Assembly: GCA_018268995.1 (NCBI GenBank)
Contig: JAFDVL010000050.1
Location: 1-64,000 of the forward strand
Reading direction: 5' to 3'
DNA length: 64,000 nucleotides
Source: Acidobacteriota bacterium
GTDB lineage: Bacteria > Acidobacteriota > Blastocatellia > RBC074
Position numbers and translations under genes: made by a program. The first letter of the stretch is position 1. Each line of letters opens with the position of its first letter. The notes beneath the pieces are model-generated. The model was not told where the DNA came from. It did not search any database and saw nothing but the letters and a program-made list of their open reading frames with translations. Of the stretch, positions 51,262 to 60,404 are shown piece after piece.

Positions 51262-52128
51262 ATGCAACGACGTGAATTTCTCACTACTGCTGCCCTGACA
51301 ACTGCGGCGGCAATGTTACCGCAACCAAGTTTCCCACAAACCAACAATCCGCTCAAAAAAGCCGTGCTGATCAGCATGTTGCCGAAAGACATGAGCTATC
51401 TGGATCGCTTCAAACTGGCGATTGATTGCGGCTTTGAAGCGCTGGAAGCACAAACCATCACCGATCAGAAAGAGGCCGAAGCCATCAAAGACGCTTCGGA
51501 CAAAGCCAAGCTCCGCATCCATTCGGTGATGAATATGGCGCATTGGGCGAACCCGCTTTCGAGCGACGATCCAAACAAAGTTGCCGCCAGCCTGAAAGGA
51601 ATGGAAACCAGTTTGCGCAACGCGAAGCTGTGGGGCGCAGACACCGTGCTGCTGGTGCCTGCGGTCGTGGACGCGAACACGACAATTCCGCAAGCCTGGC
51701 AACGCTCCGTTCCGAATATCAAAAAACTGATTCCGCTGGCAAAAGAATTGAATGTCGTGATCGCCATCGAAGAGGTTTGGAATAAATTTCTGCTCACGCC
51801 CTACGAACATGCGCGGTACATTGACGAATTCAAAAGCCCGTGGATCAAGGCATATTTCGATGTCGGCAACATCGTGATGTACGGCTATCCGCAGGAATGG
51901 ATTCGCGCTCTCGGCAAGCGGATCGTCAAATTCCATTTGAAGGATTTCGATACAAAAACACGCAACTTTGTAGACTTGCGCGATGGCAGCATTGACTGGC
52001 CTGCCGTGCGCAAAGCCATTGGCGACATTGGCTACAGCGGCTATCTCACGGTGGAATTGCGCGGCGGCGACAAAGCCTATTTGCAGGAAGTCAGTCGGCG
52101 CGTAGATAAGATTTTGGCGGGCGAGTAA
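51262..52128 (+). CDS. Exported hydroxypyruvate isomerase-like TIM-barrel protein
   Basis: A 288-residue protein with a Tat-like leader (MQRREFLTTAALTTAAAM) and a xylose-isomerase-like barrel. Metal ligand candidates are Glu in VVIAIEEVWNKF, Asp in AYFDVGNIV, His in IVKFHLKDFD and Glu in YLTVELRGG. It may isomerise hydroxypyruvate or a related sugar. AGGAAAGGAA precedes the ATG. A terminator-like hairpin follows. This is the second Tat-exported isomerase in the window and may be paralogous to the one at 32705. Confidence 0.85.
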   Translation: MQRREFLTTAALTTAAAMLPQPSFPQTNNPLKKAVLISMLPKDMSYLDRFKLAIDCGFEALEAQTITDQKEAEAIKDASDKAKLRIHSVMNMAHWANPLSSDDPNKVAASLKGMETSLRNAKLWGADTVLLVPAVVDANTTIPQAWQRSVPNIKKLIPLAKELNVVIAIEEVWNKFLLTPYEHARYIDEFKSPWIKAYFDVGNIVMYGYPQEWIRALGKRIVKFHLKDFDTKTRNFVDLRDGSIDWPAVRKAIGDIGYSGYLTVELRGGDKAYLQEVSRRVDKILAGE

Positions 52129-52147
52129 ACCGATCTCCAACTACGAC

Positions 52148-52190
52148 AAAAGCTTGTGGCAGATGAAAAACTGTCACAGGCTTTTTTCTT
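52148..52190 (+). terminator. Rho-independent terminator
   Basis: AAAGCTTGTGGCAG and CTGTCACAGGCTTTTTT form a stem with two bulges and end in a T tract, 20 bases after the isomerase stop. Confidence 0.75.
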
Positions 52191-52251
52191 TTGCGGGGTA
52201 ATGCTGCTTACAATCGCAGACGAGGAAAAGGTTATCTATTCAGGAGGAAAT

Positions 52252-52623
52252 ATGAATCTTACAAGTACACAAATTCTTCAGTGGACAGCGCGTATTCTGA
52301 GCGCCGCCAGCTTGCTGATGCTATCCGCGTTTCTCTTCGGTGAAGATGGATTGCATCCGTCTCGCATTAAAGCTCATGAATGGGTCGGACTGTTTTTCTT
52401 TCCGTTTGGCGTGGCCGTGGGGTTAATACTCGGCTGGTGGAATGAAAGGCTCGGCGGCATCGTCGCCATTGCTAGTTTATTGGGGTTTTATCTGATTTAC
52501 GGCTGGTTGGTACGTGGCAGCATGGCGATGGGTTGGTATTTTGTTTTGTTCGCTTCGCCCGGCTTTTTGTTCCTACTGAGTGCGTTGATGAAAAGCAGTG
52601 TAAAAAAGCCGTTGCACAACTGA
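52252..52623 (+). CDS. Small integral membrane protein, function unknown
   Basis: A 123-residue protein with four predicted membrane helices: about 12-30, 43-62, 68-88 and 94-112. The first loop contains GEDGLHPSRIKAHEWVGL. AGGAGG eight bases before the ATG at 52252 decides the start, since the frame is open further upstream. I do not assign a function. About 145 bases follow without a gene, ending in a family F repeat. Confidence 0.75.
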   Translation: MNLTSTQILQWTARILSAASLLMLSAFLFGEDGLHPSRIKAHEWVGLFFFPFGVAVGLILGWWNERLGGIVAIASLLGFYLIYGWLVRGSMAMGWYFVLFASPGFLFLLSALMKSSVKKPLHN

Positions 52624-52729
52624 ACAACGGAAACCGAAAAAGACATTTTGCCCATTGCACAATCGCCCGCTGTAGCTTAGTTTGACCATCATCATTTTAG
52701 GCAATACACAGTTTTTCCAGCAGAAACCT

Positions 52730-52760
52730 AATCCGTGAAAATCTGTGTAAATCTGTGGCG
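52730..52760. repeat. Family F repeat, single copy
   Basis: AAATCTGTGTAAATCTGTGG (52739-52758) is the same unit as the one flanking the GxxExxY gene. It overlaps the upstream reading frame of the 2-hydroxyacid dehydrogenase and explains its odd N-terminal extension. Confidence 0.75.
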
Positions 52761-52770
52761 AAATATCACG

Positions 52771-53715
52771 GTGAAAATCTTAGTACTCGAACCCATTCAC
52801 GACGATGCGCGCCAATTGCTGACTGAAGCAGGCGAAGTCATCGTTGCTGAGCACATTGACACGGCTTATGTTTGCAAAGCAATTGCCGATGCTGACACAG
52901 CGTTGACGCGCGGGCGTGGGCGATTGCCGCGCAAAGTTTTGCAAGCCGGAGCCAAGTTGAAATGCGTGGCGCGCTGTGGGGTTGGCACCGATAACATTGA
53001 CGTGCAGGCCGCAACGGAACTCGGCATCCCGGTCATTTACGCTCCTGGGTCAACAACAATGGCGGTGGCAGAACACGCGATGATGCTGATGCTGAGCGTG
53101 GCGCGACGGGTGACGCGCTTCAATGCCGAAGTCAAAAATAACCACTGGCTGTTTCGCAATGTCAGCGGGATGACGATTGAACTGCGTGGCAAAACGCTCG
53201 GCATTCTTGGCCTCGGTGACATCGGAAAACGGATTGCCGAATTAGGCCAGGCTTTTGGCATGAAGGTGTTGTATTGGAGCCGTAATAGTCACGATGGTCG
53301 CTTCAAATTTGCTTCGCGCGAAGATGTTTTGCGACAAGCCGACGTACTTTCCATCAGCCTTGCACTCACGCCCGAAACACGTCATTTGCTGGATCGGGAA
53401 GCCTTTTCGTTGATAAAGCCAACCGCGATTTTAGTGAACACGGCACGCGGCGAAATCGTGGATGAAACTGCGTTAGTTGAGGCATTACAAACAGGTAAAT
53501 TGGCAGGCGCGGGGATTGATGTTTTGGAAGATGAAATTCATCCTGACAATCACCCGCTCTGGCAATTCGAGAATGTCATCGTCACGCCGCACGTCGCCGC
53601 CATCACGGATGTGACGTATCGTGAAATGTGTATGACAACGGCAGAAGAAGTTGTACGAATTTTACGCGGTGCGACACCTACACCGTGCTTGGTGCGTAAC
53701 CCGGAAGTTCTATAA
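52771..53715 (+). CDS. D-2-hydroxyacid dehydrogenase
   Basis: A 314-residue NAD-dependent dehydrogenase. The cofactor fold has GLGDIGKRIAELG near 150 and an acidic-free WSRN end. Catalytic Arg is in NTARGEIVDE, Glu follows in DVLEDE, and His is in VTPHVAAIT. VARCGVGTDNID in the substrate domain resembles phosphoglycerate and hydroxypyruvate dehydrogenases. The GTG at 52771 (MKILVLEPIHDDA) fits the family; the ATG at 52735 would add twelve residues read from a family F repeat. It is followed by an epimerase gene, perhaps in a common sugar-acid pathway. Confidence 0.9.
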   Translation: MKILVLEPIHDDARQLLTEAGEVIVAEHIDTAYVCKAIADADTALTRGRGRLPRKVLQAGAKLKCVARCGVGTDNIDVQAATELGIPVIYAPGSTTMAVAEHAMMLMLSVARRVTRFNAEVKNNHWLFRNVSGMTIELRGKTLGILGLGDIGKRIAELGQAFGMKVLYWSRNSHDGRFKFASREDVLRQADVLSISLALTPETRHLLDREAFSLIKPTAILVNTARGEIVDETALVEALQTGKLAGAGIDVLEDEIHPDNHPLWQFENVIVTPHVAAITDVTYREMCMTTAEEVVRILRGATPTPCLVRNPEVL

Positions 53716-53720
53716 ATATT

Positions 53721-53837
53721 CTTCCACGAAGCCACACCAAGGGACACGAAGAGGAGCAGGAGAAATTGAGTCTCAAATTGTGGTGTTCTTTTCTCGCTAT
53801 TGTTTTCTTCGTGACGCTTCGTGTGGCTTCGTGGAAG
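53721..53837. repeat. Family E inverted repeat
   Basis: CTTCCACGAAGCCACAC (53721-53737) pairs perfectly with GTGTGGCTTCGTGGAAG (53821-53837). Further short matches (ACACGAAG, CTTCGTGA) lie inside. It fills the gap between the dehydrogenase and epimerase genes. Confidence 0.8.
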
Positions 53838-53856
53838 AGAAAGTAAGGGGACGATT

Positions 53857-54738
53857 ATGAAATTTTCCATGCATAACTGGATGAGACCGGAACCGATTGA
53901 AACGACCCTGGAACGATTGCATCGCTTCGGCTACGACGGCATTGAAATTATGGGCGACCCGGAGCGCTACAACACGGCAGAAGTACGTGGATTGCTCGAC
54001 AAATACAACCTGGAATGCTGGGGCACGGTCACGATGATGTTTGCCGGACGCGACTTATTGCATCCTGATAAATCCGTCCGCCGCGACACGATTCAATATT
54101 GCCGCGATTGCCTGAAGATGGCGCACGAACTGGAAGGCCAAATCTTCTGCATCGTCCCATCCACTGTGGGCAAAGTAAAACCGATGGCATCGGCAAGCGA
54201 AGAATGGGTGTGGGCGGTCGAAGGATTGAAAGAAATCACCGAGGTCGCAGGTGAACTCGGCATCCGCTGTGGCATTGAACCGCTCAATCGCTTCGAGACC
54301 TACTTCATCAATCGTCATGACCAAGCATTGCTCTTAGCTGAAGAAGTCGGCAATGGCCTTGGCGTTGTGCTGGACGCTTTTCACATCAACATTGAAGAAG
54401 TTGACCCGATGGGCGCAATCCGCAACGTCGCCGACAAGTTGGTTGATTTTCACGTCGCCGACAACAACCGCCTGCCCGCCGGCCTCGGCAAATACGATTG
54501 GCGCGAAGTCGTCACCACGCTGCAATCCATCAACTATCAGGGAAGATTAACCGCTGAATTCGTCATCCCAATGGATTACACCCCGATTGCACGGGCGAAG
54601 GCAAAGAAAGAACACGACCAGCAATACACCGCTGCCGAGTTGAAATTCATCGAAGAACACGGCTCCGGCTTACTCAGCGCTGCGGATTACGACCGTGCGA
54701 CCGAACAGAATATTAACCATATCCAGAAGTTCTTATAG
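53857..54738 (+). CDS. Sugar phosphate isomerase/epimerase (TIM barrel)
   Basis: A 293-residue cytoplasmic xylose-isomerase-like epimerase. It has the four-ligand metal site seen in D-tagatose/D-psicose 3-epimerases: Glu in GIEPLNRFET, Asp and His in VLDAFHINIEE, His in VDFHVADNNR, and Glu in LTAEFVIP. It has no export signal, unlike its two relatives in the window. AAGGGGAC precedes the ATG at 53857; an earlier frame opening lies in the family E repeat. The substrate is likely a ketose. Confidence 0.9.
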   Translation: MKFSMHNWMRPEPIETTLERLHRFGYDGIEIMGDPERYNTAEVRGLLDKYNLECWGTVTMMFAGRDLLHPDKSVRRDTIQYCRDCLKMAHELEGQIFCIVPSTVGKVKPMASASEEWVWAVEGLKEITEVAGELGIRCGIEPLNRFETYFINRHDQALLLAEEVGNGLGVVLDAFHINIEEVDPMGAIRNVADKLVDFHVADNNRLPAGLGKYDWREVVTTLQSINYQGRLTAEFVIPMDYTPIARAKAKKEHDQQYTAAELKFIEEHGSGLLSAADYDRATEQNINHIQKFL

Positions 54739-54758
54739 AGAGTGAGTGAAACGTTGTG

Positions 54759-54856
54759 GCAGAAGCCCGACTGTGAAGGAGGGCGCATTCCCTCCCTAGC
54801 GGAGCTTCCGATTGAAGGCTTGAAAAATGCGCCCTCCTTCACAGTCGGGCTTCCGC
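54759..54856. repeat. Family A palindromic repeat, intact; probable two-way terminator
   Basis: Arms of 31 bases (54759-54789 and 54826-54856, core CCCGACTGTGAAGGAGGGCG) differ at one position. The hairpin lies between the convergent epimerase and patatin genes. It is the reference copy showing what stood at 7341 before the MITE inserted. Confidence 0.88.
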
Positions 54857-54860
54857 TGTT

Positions 54861-55718
54861 TCACCGATCCAGCATTCGCACGCGTCGTTCATCTACCGAC
54901 TTGGCAAAGAGGCGTTTGAAGAAGCTGGGTTTGTCGCGCATCAGCAATTTCTTGATGGCGGGCATGGTGCGGCGGGCGGCTTCTTCTCCGGCTTTGATGA
55001 GTTCTGGTGCTTTGGATAAATCGTCAGGAGCGAATGCACCGACGCGCGGGCTGACGACAACGTCGGCATCCTGATACAAATACGTCACGGAGCTGCGGCC
55101 CATGATTGAAAGCGATTGCGACATGATCGTGAAGATGTTGGTGGGTGGTGCGATGGGGCGGCCTTCAGAGTTTACGTCTACGGCAATGACGATGTCTGCG
55201 CCCATCCCGCGTGCGACGGAGGCGGGCAAATGCCCTACGACACCACCATCCACCATCATTCGTCCATTGACCATGACAGGGATGAAGTAGCAAGGAATCG
55301 CACAGCTGGCGCGCACAGCTAAGGGAATGTCGCCTTCGGTAAAGACGACCATTTTGCCTGCTTGTAAATCCGTAGCCACGATACCAAGTGGCACGCGCGT
55401 ATGCTCGAAGCGGCTGACAGGCAACACTTTTTTCAGGAAGGTTTCGGTGCGCTCGCTATTGTAAAAACCTAAACGCGAAACCGTCACGCGACCTAAATCG
55501 CTCCAGCTCATCGTGCAGGCAAGCTTCTCAATTTCATCGGGCGACATGCCTGTGGCATAACACGCGCCAGCCAGTGCGCCTGCGCTTGTGCCCGCAATTA
55601 AATCAATCGGGATGCCGTTTTTTTCCAGCTCTCGCAGCACGCCAACATGCGCCATTCCACGCGCCACGCCACCACCTAATGCCACGCCAATCACAGGTCT
55701 TTTGTCATTGCTTGCCAT
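54861..55718 (-). CDS. Patatin-like phospholipase (RssA family)
   Basis: A 285-residue cytoplasmic patatin. The oxyanion stretch is LGGGVARGMAHVG, the nucleophile elbow GTSAGALAG with serine near 45, and the catalytic aspartate is in VDGGVVGHLP. This Ser-Asp dyad hydrolyses acyl lipids. The length fits the bacterial RssA/YchK group. The ATG at 55718 is preferred; an opening at 55760 would place the purine-rich ribosome site inside the coding region. It is followed on the same strand (upstream) by the PBP4-type gene. Confidence 0.9.
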   Translation of the reverse strand: MASNDKRPVIGVALGGGVARGMAHVGVLRELEKNGIPIDLIAGTSAGALAGACYATGMSPDEIEKLACTMSWSDLGRVTVSRLGFYNSERTETFLKKVLPVSRFEHTRVPLGIVATDLQAGKMVVFTEGDIPLAVRASCAIPCYFIPVMVNGRMMVDGGVVGHLPASVARGMGADIVIAVDVNSEGRPIAPPTNIFTIMSQSLSIMGRSSVTYLYQDADVVVSPRVGAFAPDDLSKAPELIKAGEEAARRTMPAIKKLLMRDKPSFFKRLFAKSVDERRVRMLDR

Positions 55719-55778
55719 AGCTTTCTCTTCCCTCCTCTTGCATTTTAGCAGTGATGACAAAATTGTGGGGAACGAAAT

Positions 55779-57398
55779 CTATAATTCATTTTCGTATTCT
55801 GCCAACAAAATGCAGATTTGATCGAAGACACCTGTCACATCAGCTCCTGCGCCCGTGTAGTTGTTTCCGAGCAGGCTAAAAATCAGCATCTGGCCTTTCT
55901 TCGTGGTCACGTAGCCGGATAAGGCGCGCACGTAACTCAGGCTGCCCGTTTTCGCCTGAACTTTTCCCTCTGCCGCCGTGCCTTTCATTCGGCGTTGCAA
56001 CGTGCCATCGCCAGCAACAGGCAGCGAATCACGGTACACAGCAAAATGCGGATGTTTTGACATAAACAACAACAACTGCGAAGTTGAACGCGGCGAAATC
56101 ATATCCTGCCGCGCCAGCCCCGAACCATCGCGCAAACTCAAGCTGGAAACATCCACGCCTGCTTTGGTCAAAAATTGCTTCAGGACTTCAATGCCACGCG
56201 ATTCAGCAGACTTGGGACGCCCGTAATCATCCAGATCGCGCGGTGCCCCTCGTAATTCGCCCAATTGCCGCAGCATCATTTCCGTGTGCAGATTCTGACT
56301 GGGCTTATTGATGACTTTCAGTAGAACGGACATCGGCTGTGATTCAATGCTCGCGATTTCGGTCAATTTTGTTTCATCAAAAGGCGATTGAAGGCGCGCC
56401 ACAGCATCCATTCGTTGCAGGCGTCCCAGCACGCGAATCTTGCGCCGCGCTAACGCTTCTTTGAGCAAGGTGGCAGCAAAACTCGCTGGATCATACACAG
56501 CAATTTCAGTCGAAAAATCCTTTGCGCCGGGCGGGATATTCCCGAAGAATTCGACTTCGTTGCTGTTGAGCGGGCGATTGATACTAATGTGCGTTTTCGC
56601 ATCTTTGCCATTGCCTGTCGTCGCGTGGTTGATGATTTTGACGTAAGAGGTTATGGGCTGCACGGTGATCACTGGCGACTGGCCTGCGCGCGTTGCGGGC
56701 TTTACTGTAAACGTGACTGCATTGTCATTGACCGTCAACGCGCTGACTGATGCACCATAGTAAAATTGTAAATCATCCCATTCCCAACCAGCCCCAAGAC
56801 CATCGGTTGCAAAGTAACTTTCATCTCCGATCAAATCGCCCTGAATTACCTTGATCCCGCGCGCCTGAATTTGATCCGCCAGCTTTTCAATCGCAGTGAT
56901 TTTGTCGGCAGCGAGATATTCATCAATCGGATTCGGCTTCCCTTCTGCCGTCAAATCAAACCGTGCGGACAAATTCGGATCGCCGCGCCCATACAAAATC
57001 AAATTCCCCTTCATCGTGCCATTGCGGCTGACATTCGCAGCAGCATACACAGAAGTCTTGAACTTGTGGTCTGGCCCAAAGGCATCTAGTGTGGCGGCGG
57101 TTGTATAGAGCTTCATATTTGAAGCAGGCATAAACAGCTTATCGGCATCTCGCTCAAAAATTACGCGCCCATCGCTTGTAATAATGCGAACGCCCCACCG
57201 CGCAGGCGCAAATTTAGGATGATCCAGCAACGAGGCCAGACGCGATTGCAACTCCGCTTGTGTTTGCGGCTTTGCGATTGGCTGATTGCCAGGTGCTACT
57301 GCTTGTGCGAAAGTGGAGAATGGTTGCAGCAGTAAAAAGATAATGAAGACTTGTAGCTTGATTTTGATGTCTGTGGGAACTTTCTGAGAAACTATCAT
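55779..57398 (-). CDS. dacB: D-alanyl-D-alanine carboxypeptidase/endopeptidase (PBP4, S13)
   Basis: A 539-residue periplasmic penicillin-binding protein. A signal peptide (about 13-32) is followed by SxxK in PASNMK (Ser93, Lys96). A large insert of family-typical size follows, then the second motif in RDGSGLARQDMIS and KTG in VQAKTGSLSYV. It trims peptidoglycan stems or cuts cross-links. The second motif reads SGL as is usual in S13 enzymes close to DacB/DacC. All active-site residues are present. Confidence 0.92.
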   Translation of the reverse strand: MIVSQKVPTDIKIKLQVFIIFLLLQPFSTFAQAVAPGNQPIAKPQTQAELQSRLASLLDHPKFAPARWGVRIITSDGRVIFERDADKLFMPASNMKLYTTAATLDAFGPDHKFKTSVYAAANVSRNGTMKGNLILYGRGDPNLSARFDLTAEGKPNPIDEYLAADKITAIEKLADQIQARGIKVIQGDLIGDESYFATDGLGAGWEWDDLQFYYGASVSALTVNDNAVTFTVKPATRAGQSPVITVQPITSYVKIINHATTGNGKDAKTHISINRPLNSNEVEFFGNIPPGAKDFSTEIAVYDPASFAATLLKEALARRKIRVLGRLQRMDAVARLQSPFDETKLTEIASIESQPMSVLLKVINKPSQNLHTEMMLRQLGELRGAPRDLDDYGRPKSAESRGIEVLKQFLTKAGVDVSSLSLRDGSGLARQDMISPRSTSQLLLFMSKHPHFAVYRDSLPVAGDGTLQRRMKGTAAEGKVQAKTGSLSYVRALSGYVTTKKGQMLIFSLLGNNYTGAGADVTGVFDQICILLAEYENEL

Positions 57399-57625
57399 AG
57401 TAAGAGTGAAACCCTTTTGAAGTGATTTAACAGCACATTGACATTTACCACCGAGAAGCGAATAATAGCTCGCGCTAAAAAATCTATTCCCTTACTTAAT
57501 AATAAAAGCTGCGGCAAAGACAATAGGCTGAAGCCCCCCAAATAACTTTTGCGTTTACCTATTGCAAAAAAATGAAAAGCAGCTTGTGTGCAATAGACCA
57601 CTTGCCCCAACGAGGCAATCGCGAC

Positions 57626-58021
57626 ATGGCAGACAACTTCACGGTGCTGGTAGTTGAAGATGATCCCAGCACTCGGAATGTAATCTCTGAAGTCCTGCGG
57701 GACGATGGGATTGTTTCTGATTTGGCGGATGGTTATCAGTCTGGCCTGGAAGCCTTTGCTCCTAATAAATATCCTATTGTCATCATAGACAATCAACTAG
57801 GTGATGGAATTGGAACGGATCTTTGTCGTCAGCTCAAAGAAATTGACCCGTCAGTAACGCTGTTTCTTTTTGCGGGAGCAAGTGAACAAGTGCGATTGGA
57901 GGCCTTATCCTGCGGCGTTTCAGAAGTTCTACAAAAACCTTACGACCTTTCCAAGCTCACATACCTGGTCAAACGCGAGGCCCGGCGAAACGATATACAA
58001 CCGGGAACGATTGATGGTTAG
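57626..58021 (+). CDS. Single-domain response regulator
   Basis: A 131-residue receiver with VVEDD near 9-13, phospho-acceptor Asp55 in VIIDNQLGDGIG, Thr/Ser replaced by Ala in FLFAGAS, and Lys in VLQKPYD. There is no output domain. The start at 57626 has GAGG ten bases upstream; an 18-codon earlier opening lacks one. No kinase is adjacent. It converges on the chaperone cluster, separated by a strong terminator. Confidence 0.85.
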   Translation: MADNFTVLVVEDDPSTRNVISEVLRDDGIVSDLADGYQSGLEAFAPNKYPIVIIDNQLGDGIGTDLCRQLKEIDPSVTLFLFAGASEQVRLEALSCGVSEVLQKPYDLSKLTYLVKREARRNDIQPGTIDG

Positions 58022-58051
58022 CTATCACGGTCTGCAACCCGACCCCCAAAA

Positions 58052-58089
58052 ACAAAGGCTGCGAGACTTTCACATCTCGCAGCCTTTGT
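58052..58089. terminator. Bidirectional rho-independent terminator
   Basis: A perfect 15-bp stem, ACAAAGGCTGCGAGA (58052-58066) with its complement at 58075-58089. It is AT-rich on both outer sides and lies between two convergent genes. Confidence 0.85.
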
Positions 58090-58111
58090 CCTTTACCAAC
58101 GGGCGTACAGT

Positions 58112-60373
58112 CTATTCGCCACGAACATCTAACCGTCCATCTACCAAATCAACCTTGAAGCTATTGAACGCTTTCCAGAGATTTGTGATTGGCAGTTTGA
58201 CCTGTTCGTCAATCGTGCGTTTGAGGAAACGGGCACCGTAAGCAGGACTAAAGCCCTTCTCCACAACCCAATCCAGCGCAGCATCGGTGATGACTACAAT
58301 CTTGCCTTGCTGTTCCATCCGCCGTTGCATTGCGCCGAGATAAAGCTGCGCGATTTGCTTAACTTCATCTTCCGTCAAAGGCGAAAAGACGATGATTTCA
58401 TCAATGCGATTGCGAAACTCCGGCGTGAAGCGGTCTTCCGCAGCCTTCAGCACTTCGCGTTTGACTTCCTCAACTTCGGCCCGCGTCTTTGTACCAAAGC
58501 CAAGCGGCTTCATGTACTTCTTGAAATTCTCCGAGCCAAGATTTGAGGTCATAATGATGATCGCATCAGAAAGATAAACTTTCTTGCCGCGCCCATCTGT
58601 GATCCAGCCTTCGTCAAAACCTTGCAGAAAGATGTTGAGCAGGAACGGCGAAGCCTTTTCGACTTCATCAAGCAACAGCACGGTGTACGGATTCTCACGG
58701 AGTTTCTCCGTCAAGAGTCCACCGCGTTCGCTACCCACAATGCCGCGCGGCATGCCGATCAGTTTTTCAATGCCAACCATGCCGTCCTGATATTCGCTCA
58801 TGTCAATACGCACCATCTTGTGATCATCGCCAAACATCGCTTCGGCTACGGCTTTGGCGAGTTCAGTTTTGCCAACACCCGTTGGGCCTAAGAACAACAG
58901 CACGCCATCTGGCTTGTAGAAGTTCTCTTTGAGTGGCCCTTTGTTAAGGCGCAAGCGTTGTGAAACACCTTTGACGGCATCTTTTTGTCCGATCACACGG
59001 CGACCCAGAATTTCTTCCAAGTCTTTAAAGCGATCTGTCGTATCCCGGAAAATCAAATCTTTGGGAATGCGTGACTCTTGTGAAATCACATCAATGATAT
59101 GTTCCGGCTTGACCTGCATCATGCTTGGTTCATTGATCTCGACCTTCACTGAAGCCGTGTCGAGCCAACCAATCGCCTTGTCTGGCAAATGTAGGCTGCG
59201 AATATAACGCGGAGCCATCTCCAGCGCCGTGTCAATCGCAGCATCCGTGATTTTCACTGAGTAATTACGCTCCAAACGCGGACGCAAACCAAAGAGGATT
59301 TGACGTGTTTCGCTGAGCGTCGGCTCATCCACTTTGACTAATCGGAAACGCCGCGCCAAGGCTTCGTCTTCGGCAATGTATTCCTTATATTCAGTCAACG
59401 TCGTTGCGCCTACAATGCGAATTTCGCCGCGTGCCAGCGCGCCTTTGAACATATTGCCCGCATCCGAAGACGCGCCCATTGCCGAGCCTGCACCAATAAT
59501 TGTGTGCGCTTCGTCTACAAAGAGGATTAACTCTGGGCGTTCCTTCACTTCTTGAATAATGCCTTGCAACCGCTCTTCAAACATCCCGCGCAGCATTGTA
59601 CCCGCAACGATGCCTGCCATCTGCAATTGTACGACATGCGCATTGCGTAATCGGGCCGGGACTTTTTCCGGTTCCAGTTCGATCAGACGTGCCAAGCCTT
59701 CAACGACCGCAGTTTTGCCGACCCCTGGTTCGCCAACCAGCATCGGCGAATTTGCGCGCTCGCGGTGGCATAGAATTTCAATCATTTGACGAATTTCTTT
59801 TTCGCGTCCGATGGTCGGTGGCAATTTATCCTGTCGTGCCAGCTTGTTGAGCGAAGTGCCAAAGTGCTTTAAGTACGGCGGCAATTCGTATTTCTTGCGC
59901 AAGGTTTCATCTTGCTCTTCGCGATGCCGCACACGCTGCACGATCTTGTCCACCGCAAACTGTGGATCAATGCCTAAGCGGCGTAGGATTTCTGCCGGGG
60001 CTCCAGTTGGGTCAGCAAAAAGCGTTACAAAAAGATCTATCGCGTCAATCGTTTGTCGCCCGTGTTGGCGCGCACGTTTGAGCGAACGATTAAAGAGTTC
60101 ACGCGTCGGATCAGGAATATACATTTTCTTGCCAACATATTGGCGGCTTTTGGAAAGCTCATGTTCCAGCAACTGCTTGACGGCCTGCGGGTCAGCGCCA
60201 ATAGATTGCATGGATTCAATAAACAGAGCGTTTTCCACTTCACCAAAGACGGTGAAAATATGTTCCGGCGATAAGAAATTATGTTCTCGTCGCCGTGATT
60301 CCTCGATAGCTCGGTAGATAATTTTCTGTCCCGACTCCGAAAATTTATCTGTTAATGGTCCTAAATCCAGCAT
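58112..60373 (-). CDS. Clp ATPase, ClpA/ClpC-type unfoldase
   Basis: A 753-residue AAA+ unfoldase. An N-terminal Clp_N double repeat (1-145) is followed by the first ATPase (Walker A GEPGVGKTA near 215, Walker B LILFVDEAH). The second ATPase starts near 470 (GPTGVGKTE, VLLLDEVEKA). The coiled-coil middle domain of ClpB is absent. Before the second sensor region it has MKPLGFGTKT, where LGF stands at the position of the IGF/IGL loop that docks on ClpP. It therefore probably feeds a ClpP peptidase, though clpP is not in the window. AGGGAGA precedes the ATG. It is the last gene of a chaperone cluster. Confidence 0.92.
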   Translation of the reverse strand: MLDLGPLTDKFSESGQKIIYRAIEESRRREHNFLSPEHIFTVFGEVENALFIESMQSIGADPQAVKQLLEHELSKSRQYVGKKMYIPDPTRELFNRSLKRARQHGRQTIDAIDLFVTLFADPTGAPAEILRRLGIDPQFAVDKIVQRVRHREEQDETLRKKYELPPYLKHFGTSLNKLARQDKLPPTIGREKEIRQMIEILCHRERANSPMLVGEPGVGKTAVVEGLARLIELEPEKVPARLRNAHVVQLQMAGIVAGTMLRGMFEERLQGIIQEVKERPELILFVDEAHTIIGAGSAMGASSDAGNMFKGALARGEIRIVGATTLTEYKEYIAEDEALARRFRLVKVDEPTLSETRQILFGLRPRLERNYSVKITDAAIDTALEMAPRYIRSLHLPDKAIGWLDTASVKVEINEPSMMQVKPEHIIDVISQESRIPKDLIFRDTTDRFKDLEEILGRRVIGQKDAVKGVSQRLRLNKGPLKENFYKPDGVLLFLGPTGVGKTELAKAVAEAMFGDDHKMVRIDMSEYQDGMVGIEKLIGMPRGIVGSERGGLLTEKLRENPYTVLLLDEVEKASPFLLNIFLQGFDEGWITDGRGKKVYLSDAIIIMTSNLGSENFKKYMKPLGFGTKTRAEVEEVKREVLKAAEDRFTPEFRNRIDEIIVFSPLTEDEVKQIAQLYLGAMQRRMEQQGKIVVITDAALDWVVEKGFSPAYGARFLKRTIDEQVKLPITNLWKAFNSFKVDLVDGRLDVRGE

Positions 60374-60404
60374 GTGTCTCCCTATTACAACTTATGGGTT
60401 GCTC